Shown: positions 44,794 to 55,526 of the stretch, piece after piece
Position numbering within the stretch: the stretch's first letter is position 1
How the letters are laid out: the number at the start of each line of letters is the position of its first letter
Assembly (NCBI RefSeq): GCF_039555335.1
Contig: NC_092628.1
Span: forward strand, 75,332,713-75,396,712
From: Amphiura filiformis
Taxonomy: Eukaryota; Echinodermata; Ophiuroidea; Amphilepidida; Amphiuridae
Reading direction: 5' to 3'
Length of the DNA: 64,000 nucleotides
The notes under the pieces: generated by a model
What the model saw: only the letters and a program-made list of their open reading frames with translations
Told to the model about the DNA's origin: nothing
The model's database searches: none
Position numbers and translations under genes: made by a program

Positions 44794-45454
44794 GGTGTGC
44801 ACTTTACATGTGATGTATCTGAAAGAATTAAATCAACAACAAAATGTTACTATTTAGGCATAACAAAAGTTTGTTGCAAACATTTTGCCAATAAGGTGAT
44901 TTCACAACTTAAAGTTCATCCTTCAACAAAACCCGGGGAAGCACATGTCCCAAGCCTTCAGTTCCCACCCATTTCACCACCTATCCAAGAGGTAACAGCA
45001 TCCGGAGGTATGGACAGATGGACGGACATGCAATAAACAATATGCTTCACTGTGAAGCATCAAATTTATGATCTTTGTGAAACCAAACATTCTGTACTGC
45101 TTCACAATGATAGAGAAATATTAAAGGTCCGTGACCCGATCGACAGCATCATCCCCCCGATATTTTTCATTGTTGATGAGGTTTTGGTATCATATGATAG
45201 ATACTATTTTCTCATTACTATCCTGAAATTTGACGCTCCAAGTCGATGTATTTCGGAGAAATCATGAATCACAGCGGTTTTTACAGGTATACCAGTTTGT
45301 AAATACTAAAACTTCGTCGGAATTGTGGGAGCGGAATTATTGCGAATCATCAGTCTCCTCAATAGCTACTTTGGTTTCGCGTCATACACATTCTGTGAAA
45401 AAAGCGAACCACACTAACTGCTGAGGAGACGATGCACGCCGTATATAATTATAC

Positions 45455-45610
45455 ATTTCCAAGATGGGACGAGGTGGGCGATTTAGCTCAATCGACTCGC
45501 GCGTTGTGTTTCACCCGAAAGGTACCCACATTTCCAAGATGGACGAGGTGGGTGATTTAGCTCAATCGACTAGCGCGTTGTGTTTTACCCGAAAGGTACC
45601 CGGTTCAAAA
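45455..45610 (+). repeat. tandemly duplicated tRNA-like unit, about 79 bp period
   Basis: Both units share ACATTTCCAAGATGG, GATTTAGCTCAATCGACT (A-box-like), GCGCGTTGTGTTT and ACCCGAAAGGTACCC. The second adds a B-box and T-arm, CCCGGTTCAAAATCCGG. The acceptor stem does not pair. A T run follows (GAAGTTTTTTTTCC), as for a Pol III unit. Most likely a tRNA-derived SINE head, partly duplicated. Confidence 0.55.
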
Positions 45611-46944
45611 TCCGGTATCTGAAGTTTTTTTTCCTCTCCATTTTTAACCCAAACTTTTTTATATTCATTTGAAATGTACATATTGCAAGGGAAATATATT
45701 TTGTTTCCTTTTTTTCTGAAATGGAACGAAAAAAACAAATATTTTCCGTTCAATACGGGCCGGGCATTGTACAGCATTGTCGTCATACGAACGGGAATTG
45801 TTGTTGTTGCTTGCCTGCCCATAATGCAATTCACGTATACCAAGGTATTGGATTGCAAATTTGGCTATTTATTCACATTTACGCTGAAAATGCTCTCGTT
45901 TTCTCACAAAGTAGCATAAAGGGGCAATATTTGATATTATTATGTAATTTTAAAGACAATCCATATCCAAAACCAATAGGGTTACCCCCCTTTAATCAAG
46001 ACATTGTACAGAATTGGTGCAATTGTTGTTAAGTTCTTCAGCTTTCTCTTTGGGTTCTTTTACCCCTGGGGGAATAAGGATTGAGATTTATTTGCTTACT
46101 GCAGTCTTTCATGCCTGGTACTCCGACTGCTCTCACTTCATATTTCTAAAAATCAGGCATGGGAATGGCATTTTTGAAAACTGCCTGCAAAAATGTGTGA
46201 ATTAAAAGGCCCAAAACAGGCTGAATAAAAATAAAAATGCGTAAATTTGGACAACAAAACTGCCTGAATTCAGGCAAAAGCCTGAAAATTCTCAAATGTG
46301 CTGTACCTCAATGTGTATACATGAGTATTATCGCACAGGATTTATATATGAACGGTACGGTAAACTGCCTGACCCTGGAATCTAGGATTTATTGCAGATC
46401 AGAATCAGGGATGGTTCCTGTTCTCTTTTAGAATTTAATTCTGTCACCTAGTGTGCAAAGTGATGATGACTATATATACTTCGGAACCACAAGACACTGC
46501 ACATACACTACCAATCTCCTGCACATGCCAAGCAGTGCAAGGTGTGGAAAAAATAATATAAAAATTTATATTCTGTACTGCTTCATATATTTTAGAGAAA
46601 TAGTTTTGGTCTTTTCATGAATCATAATTTTTTTCGCATGTAGTATAAAAACAGTGAATACTTGTTTGCATCGGTGAGATTTCAGAAAAACTACCAGGGA
46701 CTGCCTCTTTACTGCTCTCATTAAATCTGATAGGAGAGTGATTTTTAGCTCTCCTTAGTTGTCCATTCTCTCCTTGCATTCTTTTGTAAATGCTCTAAAC
46801 AGCTCTCCTTGAAGGCTCCAGAAGACCTATTTAATGCTCTCCTGGGAATAATATTCTTGGAAGGACAAAAGTGTCTGGTATTATAAAAAGCCTTTATGTG
46901 GAAGCATGAATCACAGCCCTATCGATGTGTTCACTGACACTGAC
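45611..46944. other. intergenic, no gene seen
   Basis: Reading frames of up to 103 codons have no recognisable domain or splice context. Near 46140-46290 the words CAGGCATG, ACTGCCTGAATTCAGGC and AAACAGGCTGAATAAA recur, which may mark a decayed repeat. Confidence 0.45.
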
Positions 46945-47275
46945 ACTCATAGTCCGAATAATCAGTCCCAGAACAAAATATTAATTTCTGACATGATCGT
47001 GTTCTGGGTCTGAACTATTTCCATTCGAAATCTTGATGGCAAATTGGACAAAAGAAGCACATATAGTCCTACTTCACAGTTTTTTTTATCGCCCTATTCA
47101 TGCTGCATGAATCACTCTATTGTGGACCATCCTTCTGATAGTTTTTGGACAAGCGGAACAGTTTTGACAGGTTTTTTTTGTCTACCTTTCTGTTTGTAAA
47201 CAGATGAGAGGAGGTCAAAATTGTCATCCTCGCTGAATAGAAAAGTGAGCGTAATCGGTACTGTCAGAACACCAC
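46945..47275 (-). repeat. dispersed repeat of about 310 bp, copy 2 (inverted)
   Basis: Begins TAGTCCGAATAATCAGTCCC, continues ACAAAATATTAATTTCTGAC and TGTTTGTAAACAGATGAG, and ends GAGCGTAATCGGTACTG. It is the reverse complement of 19135-19450, with scattered differences. Confidence 0.65.
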
Positions 47276-47567
47276 TTCCGTACCAAATTGACTGAAGAAC
47301 CTTACCGAAAACTAATAAAGTATGCCTATACTAGCTTACTTATACTACAGTACGACTAAATCGGAATTCGCTGTCATAGACGTAGTGCACGTTAGTAACC
47401 ATTGGTTACTGCTCCAAGCCTGGGCTCATACACCAGTTCCGAATTTTGATATGCCATAGGCTTTGTGTTGTGATCAGTGGTTCGTAACAAAGAAAGCGTG
47501 ATCCAGTTGGCCTAGCAACGGTCATATTGTAACGTGCACTACGACAGAGCAGCGAATTGTAACATGG

Positions 47568-48424
47568 ACAAGCGGCTAGGGGACGCAGGGGTAACCTTGT
47601 CAATCAATGGTTATTCTATTGTCCACCAAAGTTAAGCTTGTGACATCACCAATACGTTTATATCCATGATCAATCCAATCAATACTAGCAATTATCCCCA
47701 GAGGACCACTGTGCGAAATTGACAAAGTTTAATGTGTGCGCATAAATCTGCATGGAATAAAAGTTAAATATTATTATAAAATATTACAATTTGAAATGAA
47801 ATAAAAATTTATAATAATAATGAAAAATCATCACTAAGTAATCTGTATTTTAATGTGATGGTCTGAAAGGCCATCCTGGCCAACACAAAACATTTTGGGG
47901 TTTTGGTTTTGGTAAAAACGTTTTAATAACATTAAATGTCGGGTTAAATAAATGTCATGAAAACATTTTAAAACGTTTTGTATGGAAACACAGTTAGGCC
48001 TACATTTTATGACAAGCTATATTCAGGCTGTTCGTGCGGATATTTAATGTAGGCCTATAACGTTACAAATTCATATTTAGGCCTATAATAATGATAAAAA
48101 AATGTTTTAATTTCTTTAATAAAAAACAACTTATATACCTTATATTCTTATAATATTATCATATTTTGTTTATATTGTTATTATTATTTTTTTATCGTAA
48201 TCATAAAGAATACATTAAGTCATGACAACTTGTTGTTGAGTGCTGAATCCAGGTACCTGGCTGAATCACCTCGTAAAGTATTAAAGTGCGCCGCCGTAGC
48301 TTAATTCCATGATCTTGATCTTACTTTTATCGATACACATCGATCACTTATCGGATTAAGTATTGAACACAATAGATGAAGTATTTGATTGACAAGGTTA
48401 CCCCTGCGTCCCCTAGCCGCTTGT
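47568..48424. mobile_element. 857-bp TIR element with 8-bp target duplication
   Basis: Ends ACAAGCGGCTAGGGGACGCA and TGCGTCCCCTAGCCGCTTGT are a perfect inverted repeat that extends through GGGGTAACCTTGTCAATCAA. TAACATGG occurs on both sides (47560-47567 and 48425-48432). An 8-bp duplication points to hAT or P-like superfamilies. The interior is AT-rich without a transposase. Confidence 0.8.
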
Positions 48425-48810
48425 TAACATGGTAACAGAAACATTTTTATAAGCTTACCTCGGCTCTAATCCATCAAATCAGTGGATCTTGACGGCTGTA
48501 TCCGTTACATACTTTAATATTTTAGCAGTATTAAATACCACATTTTGCTCGTAAATTTTAAAGTAGAATTGGCTGAAAGATTATGAAAATTTGGGTAAAA
48601 TGTAATTTCGCGAAATTCGCAAATTTAGCAGTTAATCACAGCCCGTTGTCTTTTAATATAAAATGCGGGCGCACACCACTAAAAATATAAACGAAAGAAG
48701 AAGTTTACCTTTTATAAAGCATAGACCATTAAATGGTCTATGTATAAAGTGACTCCACCATTTGAAATACATTGTAATATGCATAATTAATAGATAACTA
48801 TTAAAAAAAG

Positions 48811-49087
48811 GGACCGTTCACAAACACTTGTAAGGGGGGGGGCCTGATGCAAAAAAAATTTCATCGCGAAATTTTTCGGGGCCCCCCTTTACAGACCTCG
48901 AAAATTTCAGGGCCCCCCCTTTTGACATGAAAATTATGGGTCAACCCCATAGAAAAGCATATAAACTTAATTTTTCCAGGAAAATTTGTGGTCATTGTTT
49001 TCAGGGCCCTTAGGAGGGTCCAAATTTTCAGGGCCTCCTTTTGCATAAGCCCCCCTAACAAGAGTAACAAGTGCTTGTGAACGGTCC
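48811..49087. mobile_element. TIR element of about 277 bp
   Basis: Ends GGACCGTTCACAAACACTTG and CAAGTGCTTGTGAACGGTCC are inverted with one mismatch. The interior has repeated GGGGGCC and TTTTCAGGGCCC blocks. I could not read a clear target duplication. Confidence 0.65.
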
Positions 49088-49257
49088 GTAAATTGAAAAC
49101 ATTTAGGAATGTATCTTAGGTATAGATTCATGAAGTCATCTAATAAGGTAGACAGCATCCATTGATGAAGTCATGTTAGGTACCGGTAGTTATCGATTGA
49201 TGAAGTCACAGGTAGATATCATGCATTAGATATAATCCATTGATGAAGTCATTTTAG

Positions 49258-49479
49258 GGAACAAACCAAAAGATCAATGACGTCCTATAAACGTAACTAG
49301 TTTCATTTCTCAGCCGACCCCCCTCATGAAATGTTGAAAATTTTAATATAATAATAATAATGACACATTCTCCAGACCGATGTTTTTTTACAAAAGTAAT
49401 CGAGTATTTTTACCCCTCCCGGCCCCCCTAAACGAAACTAGTTTTATAGGACGTCATCAATCTTTTGGTTTGTTCCCTT
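49258..49479. mobile_element. Harbinger-like MITE in the minisatellite, TTA duplication
   Basis: Ends GGGAACAAACCAAAAGATCA and TCTTTTGGTTTGTTCCC are inverted, as are ATGACGTCCTATAAACG and TTTTATAGGACGTCAT further in. The minisatellite word CATCTTAGGTAGA is split so that TTA stands on each side. A 3-bp TWA duplication with G-rich ends is the PIF/Harbinger pattern. Confidence 0.75.
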
Positions 49480-49642
49480 AGGTAAATAGCGTCCATTGAT
49501 AAAGTCATCTTAGGGATATAGCACCCATTGATGAAGTCATCTTAGGTAGATAGCTGCATAGCACCCATTGATGAAGTCATCTTAGGTAGATAGCACCCAT
49601 TGATGAAGTCATCTTAGGTAGATAGCACCCATTGAGGAAGTC

Positions 49643-50540
49643 AGGCGCGTAGCCAGCATTGTCAATCTGGGGTGGCAAATGTCAGTACATATCAAAACCT
49701 TTAGTAACATTTCAGAATCAGTGAATTCACGGCAGACTTGGCCATTCAAAACGCAACAGAAAACTGGCTAAAAATGACCAAATTTTTCTTTAAATCGCCG
49801 TCAATTTCGAACTAGTGAACTCAGAATTCTATACCCACGTTTAACGTTTATATTACCTTGAGATATTCTTTAACCCTAAAATTATTTTTTTGAAGCTGTA
49901 GGTGCTTCCATAAACCCGCCTGAATTGTTATTTATTCCATCTTTTCACTCATTTTGTTCCTTTCCCTGCGTGAGATCAAGTTTTTCTGGGTTTTCCTGTC
50001 AAACCTGCCCTGTTCCAACAGTCACTCTACGAAATAGCGCCACGTTATTAAAAATGTTCTCGGGTTAATCGACTGTATAGACATTTTCCCTAATGGTCAT
50101 CTAAAAATGGTTATGATAGACCTGAATTTAGTCTCGCCGCATACAAAAAACTATGGGTACCCCTAATCAGAAGTCAATTCTAGTCCCTTCGATAACTCGC
50201 TGGGTCTGCCAGTCTTAGTCACAGCCTATATGGCACAGCATAATTCGCATTACGTGAAATACGACCAAGCGTAGACTTTGCGTAGACTATACGATCTATT
50301 TTTAGCATGACTCACATAGCTCGCGTTCATCAAGGTCACTATTGCTTTTCATTGTGTAGTGAATATTATTTTGGGTAAAAAACATGTTACTTTTCACATA
50401 GAAAGATTTTGATATGTCATCCCTATTTTTACTCTCCCTCTCCTCCCTTTCCCTTTTCTTTTTCCCTCCCTTCCTTCCCTTCCCCATTTTAGGTGTCCGA
50501 GGCAGTCTGCACCCCCTGCCACCCCGCAGGCTACGCTACT
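49643..50540. mobile_element. hAT-like element of about 0.9 kb in the minisatellite
   Basis: Begins CAGGCGCGTAGCCAGCATTG and ends CCCGCAGGCTACGCTACTT. The flanks show the minisatellite word TGATGAAGT or TGAGGAAGT at the left and TGATGAAATC at the right, as an 8-10 bp duplication would give. The interior has a pyrimidine-rich stretch (CTCTCCCTCTCCTCCCTTTC) and no transposase frame that I recognise. Confidence 0.65.
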
Positions 50541-50854
50541 TGATGAAATCATCTTCTAGAGCACCCATTGATGAAGTCATCTTAGGTAGATAGCACCCAT
50601 TGATGAAGTCATCTTAGGTAGATATAGATATCACCCATTGATGAAGTCATCTTAGGTAGAGATTATCACCCATTGATGAAGTCATCTTAGGTATATATAG
50701 ATATAACCCATTGATGAAGTCATCTTAGGTATATAGCACCCATTGCTGAAGTCATTTTAGGTAGATATCGCCCGTTGATGAAGTCATCTTAGGTAAATAG
50801 CACCCATTGATGAAGTCATCTTAGGTAGATAGCACCCATGGCATTGATGAAGTC

Positions 50855-51020
50855 AGGCGCGTAGCCAGCATTGTCAATCCAGGGTGGCAAATGTCAGTAT
50901 CATCCCTATTTTTACTCTCCCTCTCCTCCCTTTTCTTTTTCCCTCCCTTCCTTCCCTTCCCCATTTTAGGTGTCCGAGGGGGCAGTCTGCACCCCTGCCA
51001 CCCCGCAGGCTACGCTACTT
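50855..51020. mobile_element. internally deleted copy of the same hAT-like element
   Basis: Same two ends as the element at 49643-50540, but the middle is lost: GGCAAATGTCAGTA passes directly into TCATCCCTATTTTTACTCTC. It is embedded in the minisatellite in the same position relative to the unit. Confidence 0.75.
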
Positions 51021-52352
51021 GATGAAGTCATCTTAGGTAGAGAGCACCCATTGATGAAGTCATCTTAGGTAGATAGCACCCATTGATGGAGTCATCTTAG
51101 GTAGATATAGATATCACCCATTGATGAAATCATCTTAGGTATATATACATGTAGATATCACCCATTGATGAAGTCATCTTAGGTATATAGCACCCATTGC
51201 TGAAGTCATTTTAGGTAGATATCGCCCATTGATGAAGTCATCTTAGGTATATAGCACCCATTGCTGAAGTCATTTTAGGTAGATATCGCCCATTGATGAA
51301 GTCATCTTAGGTAGATAGCATCATAGCACCCATTGATGAAGTCATCTTAGGTAGATAGCACCCATTGATGAAGTCATCTTAGGTATATAGCATCCATTGA
51401 TGAAGTCATCTTACGTAGATAGCACCCATTGATGAAGTCATCTTAGCATGCTTAGGTAGAGTCATCTTAGGTAGATATCACCCATTGATGAAGTCATCTT
51501 AGGTAGATAGCACCCACTGATGAAGTCATCTTAGGGAGATAGGCTATCACCCACTGATGAAGTCATCTTAGGTAGATATCACCCATTGGTATAGTCATCT
51601 TAGATAGATAGCACCCATTGATGAAGCCATCTCAGGTAGATAGCACCCATTTTGATGAAGTCATCTTAGGTAGATAACACCCATTGATGTAGTCATCTTA
51701 AGTAGATCTAGCATCCATTGATGAAGTCATCTTAGGTAGATAGCACACATTGATGAGGTCATCTTTGGTAGATAGCACCCATTGATGAAGTCATCTTAGG
51801 TAGATAGCACACATTGATGAGGTCATCTTTGGTAGATAGCATTCATGGATGAAAAAAACGAGATGGGTGTTGTCGTCCATGCTCATACCAGTGTAGTAGC
51901 CAGCACTAATTTTTTAATGCGACGTGTGTGTGGGGGGGGGGGGGTGTTAAGGGGGGGGGTTGAAAAATGGTCGACAATATCAGAATCAAAAGATAGCATT
52001 TCATTTTCAGCATTATGTAGATCGTAGATGTACCCAAGCATTTTACTTGGTATAAATTTTGAAGAACTATTTTACGTTCATTATAGGCCCTACAAAGCAG
52101 AAAGCGCGGCACCGAGTGCGAGTGGGTGAGTGAAAGAGAACGAGAGGAGATGATATAAAGGGAAAAAATGGCAAAAAAAAAAAAAAAAAAAGCACCCGGT
52201 ACCCATAAAGAACACGATGCTGAGCATTAAAACAAAATTAGCATTGCTCATGATACAGGTCGTCCCAAAAAGGCCCACAACTAATATTAAAAATGCAGAC
52301 CCGGATCCTCCAAAGCCTTATGTACGATTTCCTTCAAATTTTACATTTGTTA

Positions 52353-52770
52353 TATATATATGTGATGTGTCATGTCAAAAGGAGACACTTTTGGGGTTTT
52401 TGAGGTTTTTACATATCTTAAATATAGAGATATTTTGTTCCACAACGCTGTTTTTCCCAATTAAATCGGACATTCCTAAGCAAAGATATTGAGTTCGTAA
52501 GTTATGGTATTACAAAATTGGAAATTGAGATATCGGCTTTTAGAAATATTATTGACAATGTTGAGAGTAGGAATTACCTTGAAAAATGTCTACAAAAATA
52601 CAAGATGCCAGTTATATTCCTATCAGACAATATTTTTAACATTAATAACATCACAAATTCGCAACAAACCCAAATTGTGAAAAAATCACCCCGGGCAGAC
52701 TTTTGGTTATTTCTCCATTTACGATCCTGCACAAAAGTGTCTCCTTTTGACATGACACGTCACATATATA
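52353..52770. mobile_element. TIR element of about 418 bp
   Basis: Outer blocks TATATGTGATGTGTCATGTC and GACATGACACGTCACATATA, continuing AAAAGGAGACACTTTTG, are inverted. TA-rich flanks hide the target duplication. Confidence 0.65.
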
Positions 52771-53036
52771 CTCAAAATGCTGAAATGATACTAGTAATAA
52801 TTATCGGGAAGGGTTTCTGTCCATTTTGAGCTGAAATAACAAGGTAAAGTGAAAGAAACCCTGCTGGTTATTTTGGCCGTTTACATGCAGATGATAGGAG
52901 GACACATGACTTTATGTCGAACTTTGCTCTGTTGACCCAGAGAAGGTTTCTTCTCATCTTCTCTGGTTGACCTATCAACACAACAAATTTGGCTGATTCC
53001 ATTTAGGTGCAAATTGGGACATGTGTAAACATTACA

Positions 53037-53261
53037 AATGTGACCCATCACATCAAAACCAACCACTTCGCGGCTGGCTTCATTAGCAGATAATAATGAA
53101 AGAAAATGAAAAAATAACAAGAAATTTGAGCTTGTTTTACTGTCTGATTACAATAAGTAAGGTGTCATTTTAAAGCTAAAAACCAGCAGTTTATCCTAGT
53201 GTTTAAATCTCCATTTCATTTCTGCCGCGAACTGGTCTGTTTTGATGTGATGGGTCACAAA
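53037..53261. mobile_element. MITE of about 225 bp
   Basis: Ends AATGTGACCCATCACATCAA and TTGATGTGATGGGTCACAAAT are inverted, followed inward by AACCACTTCGCGGC against GCCGCGAACTGGT. No coding capacity. Confidence 0.7.
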
Positions 53262-54797
53262 TATACCAAAAAAATCAGGTTGAAAACCAATTTCATATTA
53301 TAAGATCGTACATTATGGCTTTAATGTATAGTGCTATTTGAAAACGTGCTTTAAACAGTCATGCGTATTATGCCTATTCAGTGATCCCAGCGAAAGTGTT
53401 AAAAAAAATTGTATAATTATATTACAGTTGCTGAAAAGTGAAGTATAAGTCATTAAAATTACCATTTAATTTTTGGCATAAGGCGCGTCCGAGTTTATTG
53501 TCCCCCGCCCGCGTCACTTTTTGGAAACCAAAAACACCCGCGTCAAATTTTCAAAAATGCCAAAATAATTCATTATTTTCAAAGTATCGGTGTTTTCACC
53601 AGTTTTAGCAATTGGAAACATATATTTTTTTTTGTAAAACATAAATTCACAACTTGGAAGCAAAACCAGGCTCTTTTCTAACTTTTCTAGTCCCTACCCA
53701 TATAATCTTAACAATGAATGAGTACGTTTTACTTTAACAAGTAACTATAGGCCTATATTATTTAAATTGAAAAGATCTCCAACAAGATTTGACAAGATTA
53801 TCCATTTCAATTTGAAAAGGTTCTGTTATAGCTCCCTAAATTGGTAATTTTTTTATTTAAAAAAAAAACACCTTTTTATTTTTGACTAGAATCTATAATT
53901 CATTTTTTAAATGACAAGTCAATCTTAGCAAATTTTCCTGGGCAAATTCATGAGTTTCCGAATGATGATTTTGATGAGAAAATCCGATTCATTTTGATAA
54001 GAAATCTGTTAATTTTGAAGAAAAATCTGCCTGGGAAATCTGTTATGTCTCTCAAATTTGAATAGATTCTATTAATTTGTGAAGAGTTTAACATAATAAT
54101 GCATGATATCACTGAATCATGTGCCCAGGGCTCCCGGGCCAGGGCCTAACTTCAGGCAGGGACTTCAACTCCCATTCACCAACGCCCTCATAATTTTGTA
54201 AATTAAAATTTCAATTAAAGTTGATTCAAAAATAAATACATCAAAAGAGGGCGACATTTCAATCCACCTGTCGAGAAAATTGATTGACCTTTGACCAGCC
54301 GACAAGGCAGCTGAGAAGATTTGACGAGGAGGCCACCTTCATTACTTGTAGAATTACCAGAATTTTGGATTTTGTCGTGTTTGCCTCTTTGATAGTGTAC
54401 TAGGATCTTGTTGGGATCGAGCTTGGACATTAAGCAGGGATAAAGTTGGAGTTATAACTGGATTCTACAAGTTGGAATTTGGTTGCGAAATCACGGTGAG
54501 TACACCATACAAAAGGTATACTGAATAAATAAACCGCATAGCATACACAACACACAGGTTGGTTGAATTGCGTACTGTATTGTGGGTATGCTGCCGTGGT
54601 CACAGAATTGATGCAACAGTTTTGTACATTGTATTTCTGGTAAAACAAATCAAAATATTCAAATAGCTTTTGACATTAATTTGAGGCACATGACAGTCAT
54701 CGCCTCGGCTAGCTTCCATACCCGCCTCTTTATTATTGTTTATAAAAACGCCATTAACGGTACCAAACCATACTTCTTCTAGCTAGATACTGCTTAA

Positions 54798-55522
54798 AGG
54801 AGTGTTTTGTGATCCTAGCAAGTAGCATCCTCTTTTTATGACATTTTTCAGTAGATATCCACGAAAAAAGCTTATTCCCAAAATTTCAGTTAATTCCGAT
54901 TTTGCGTAACTATAAACTTGCAAGTTATGCATGATTAGGCCCTTCGCACTTGATTATTAGATATTAGTTTCCTGTTTACTGCCCGCATCCTTAAATTGAA
55001 AATCTCAAAATAATTAATTATTTTATTTTGATTTCTAATTTTCTCCTTTAAAATAACTTTCGACTACTTCTACTTGCCATTTTTTGACTTTAATATTATA
55101 ATATCAACAATAATGATGAATGAACAAAGAGTACGGCTCCACCTTCACTTATTTATGAAATCAAATATTTAATTGTTGTGAAATAATTAAATGCCCGCTC
55201 TAGTCAAAACGAGTCAATAATTGCTTGTAATAGTTCAAACTAAATAAAGAAAATAAAAGATAATTTAATTAAAAGTCACCTCGTCCCTTTTTCAAAATCT
55301 TTAACAGGAAACTAATAATCAAGTGCAAAGGGCACAGGGCCTAAGTTACACTGCTCCATAATAGACATGTCCAGAATGAAATTCTAATTTCACAATATCT
55401 TTGCTGAACGAATTAATCTGCAAGAAATTTTTTGTACATGAACATTATGTAGCCAGAGGTAAAAATGTCAACTTTTTTTGAGAAAAGTGGGGGGATGATG
55501 CTGTGGATCACGAAATGCCCTT
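54798..55522. mobile_element. TTAA-flanked MITE (family 3), split by a nested element
   Basis: TTAA at 54794-54797 and 55523-55526; ends AGGAGTGTTTTGTGATCC and GGATCACGAAATGCCC. It matches 18672-19008 in reverse, with a 404-bp insertion between GCATGATTA and GTTACACTGCTCC. Confidence 0.8.
54938..55341. mobile_element. 404-bp TIR element nested in a MITE
   Basis: Ends GGCCCTTCGCACTTGATTAT and ATAATCAAGTGCAAAGGG then CACAGGGCC are inverted; GTTTCCTGTT against AACAGGAAAC extends the stem. TA stands on both sides. The interior is very AT-rich. Confidence 0.7.
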
Positions 55523-55526
55523 TTAA

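Larger units (their letters stand above)
49124..51850. repeat. minisatellite, 32-bp unit, 2.7 kb, with transposons inside
   Basis: The unit CCCATTGATGAAGTCATC then TTAGGTAGATAGCA repeats tens of times with variants (GATATC, TATATAGATAT inserts). Two transposon types sit inside it: a TTA-flanked MITE (49258-49479) and a hAT-like element in two copies (49643 and 50855). Unit boundaries continue across the insertions. No reading frame of note spans it. Confidence 0.92.
52140..54790. other. intergenic with two palindromic elements
   Basis: Besides the elements at 52353-52770 and 53037-53261 I see no gene. Poly-purine and poly-A patches (52168-52190, 53857-53870) and AT-rich unique sequence fill the rest. 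The 103-codon frame at 52518-52829 lies mostly in the first palindrome and has no domain. Confidence 0.5.

Noticed and set aside
49124-51850. CRISPR-like array of 32-bp repeats
   Set aside because: There are no unique spacers between units, the organism is eukaryotic and the units are contiguous; it is a minisatellite.
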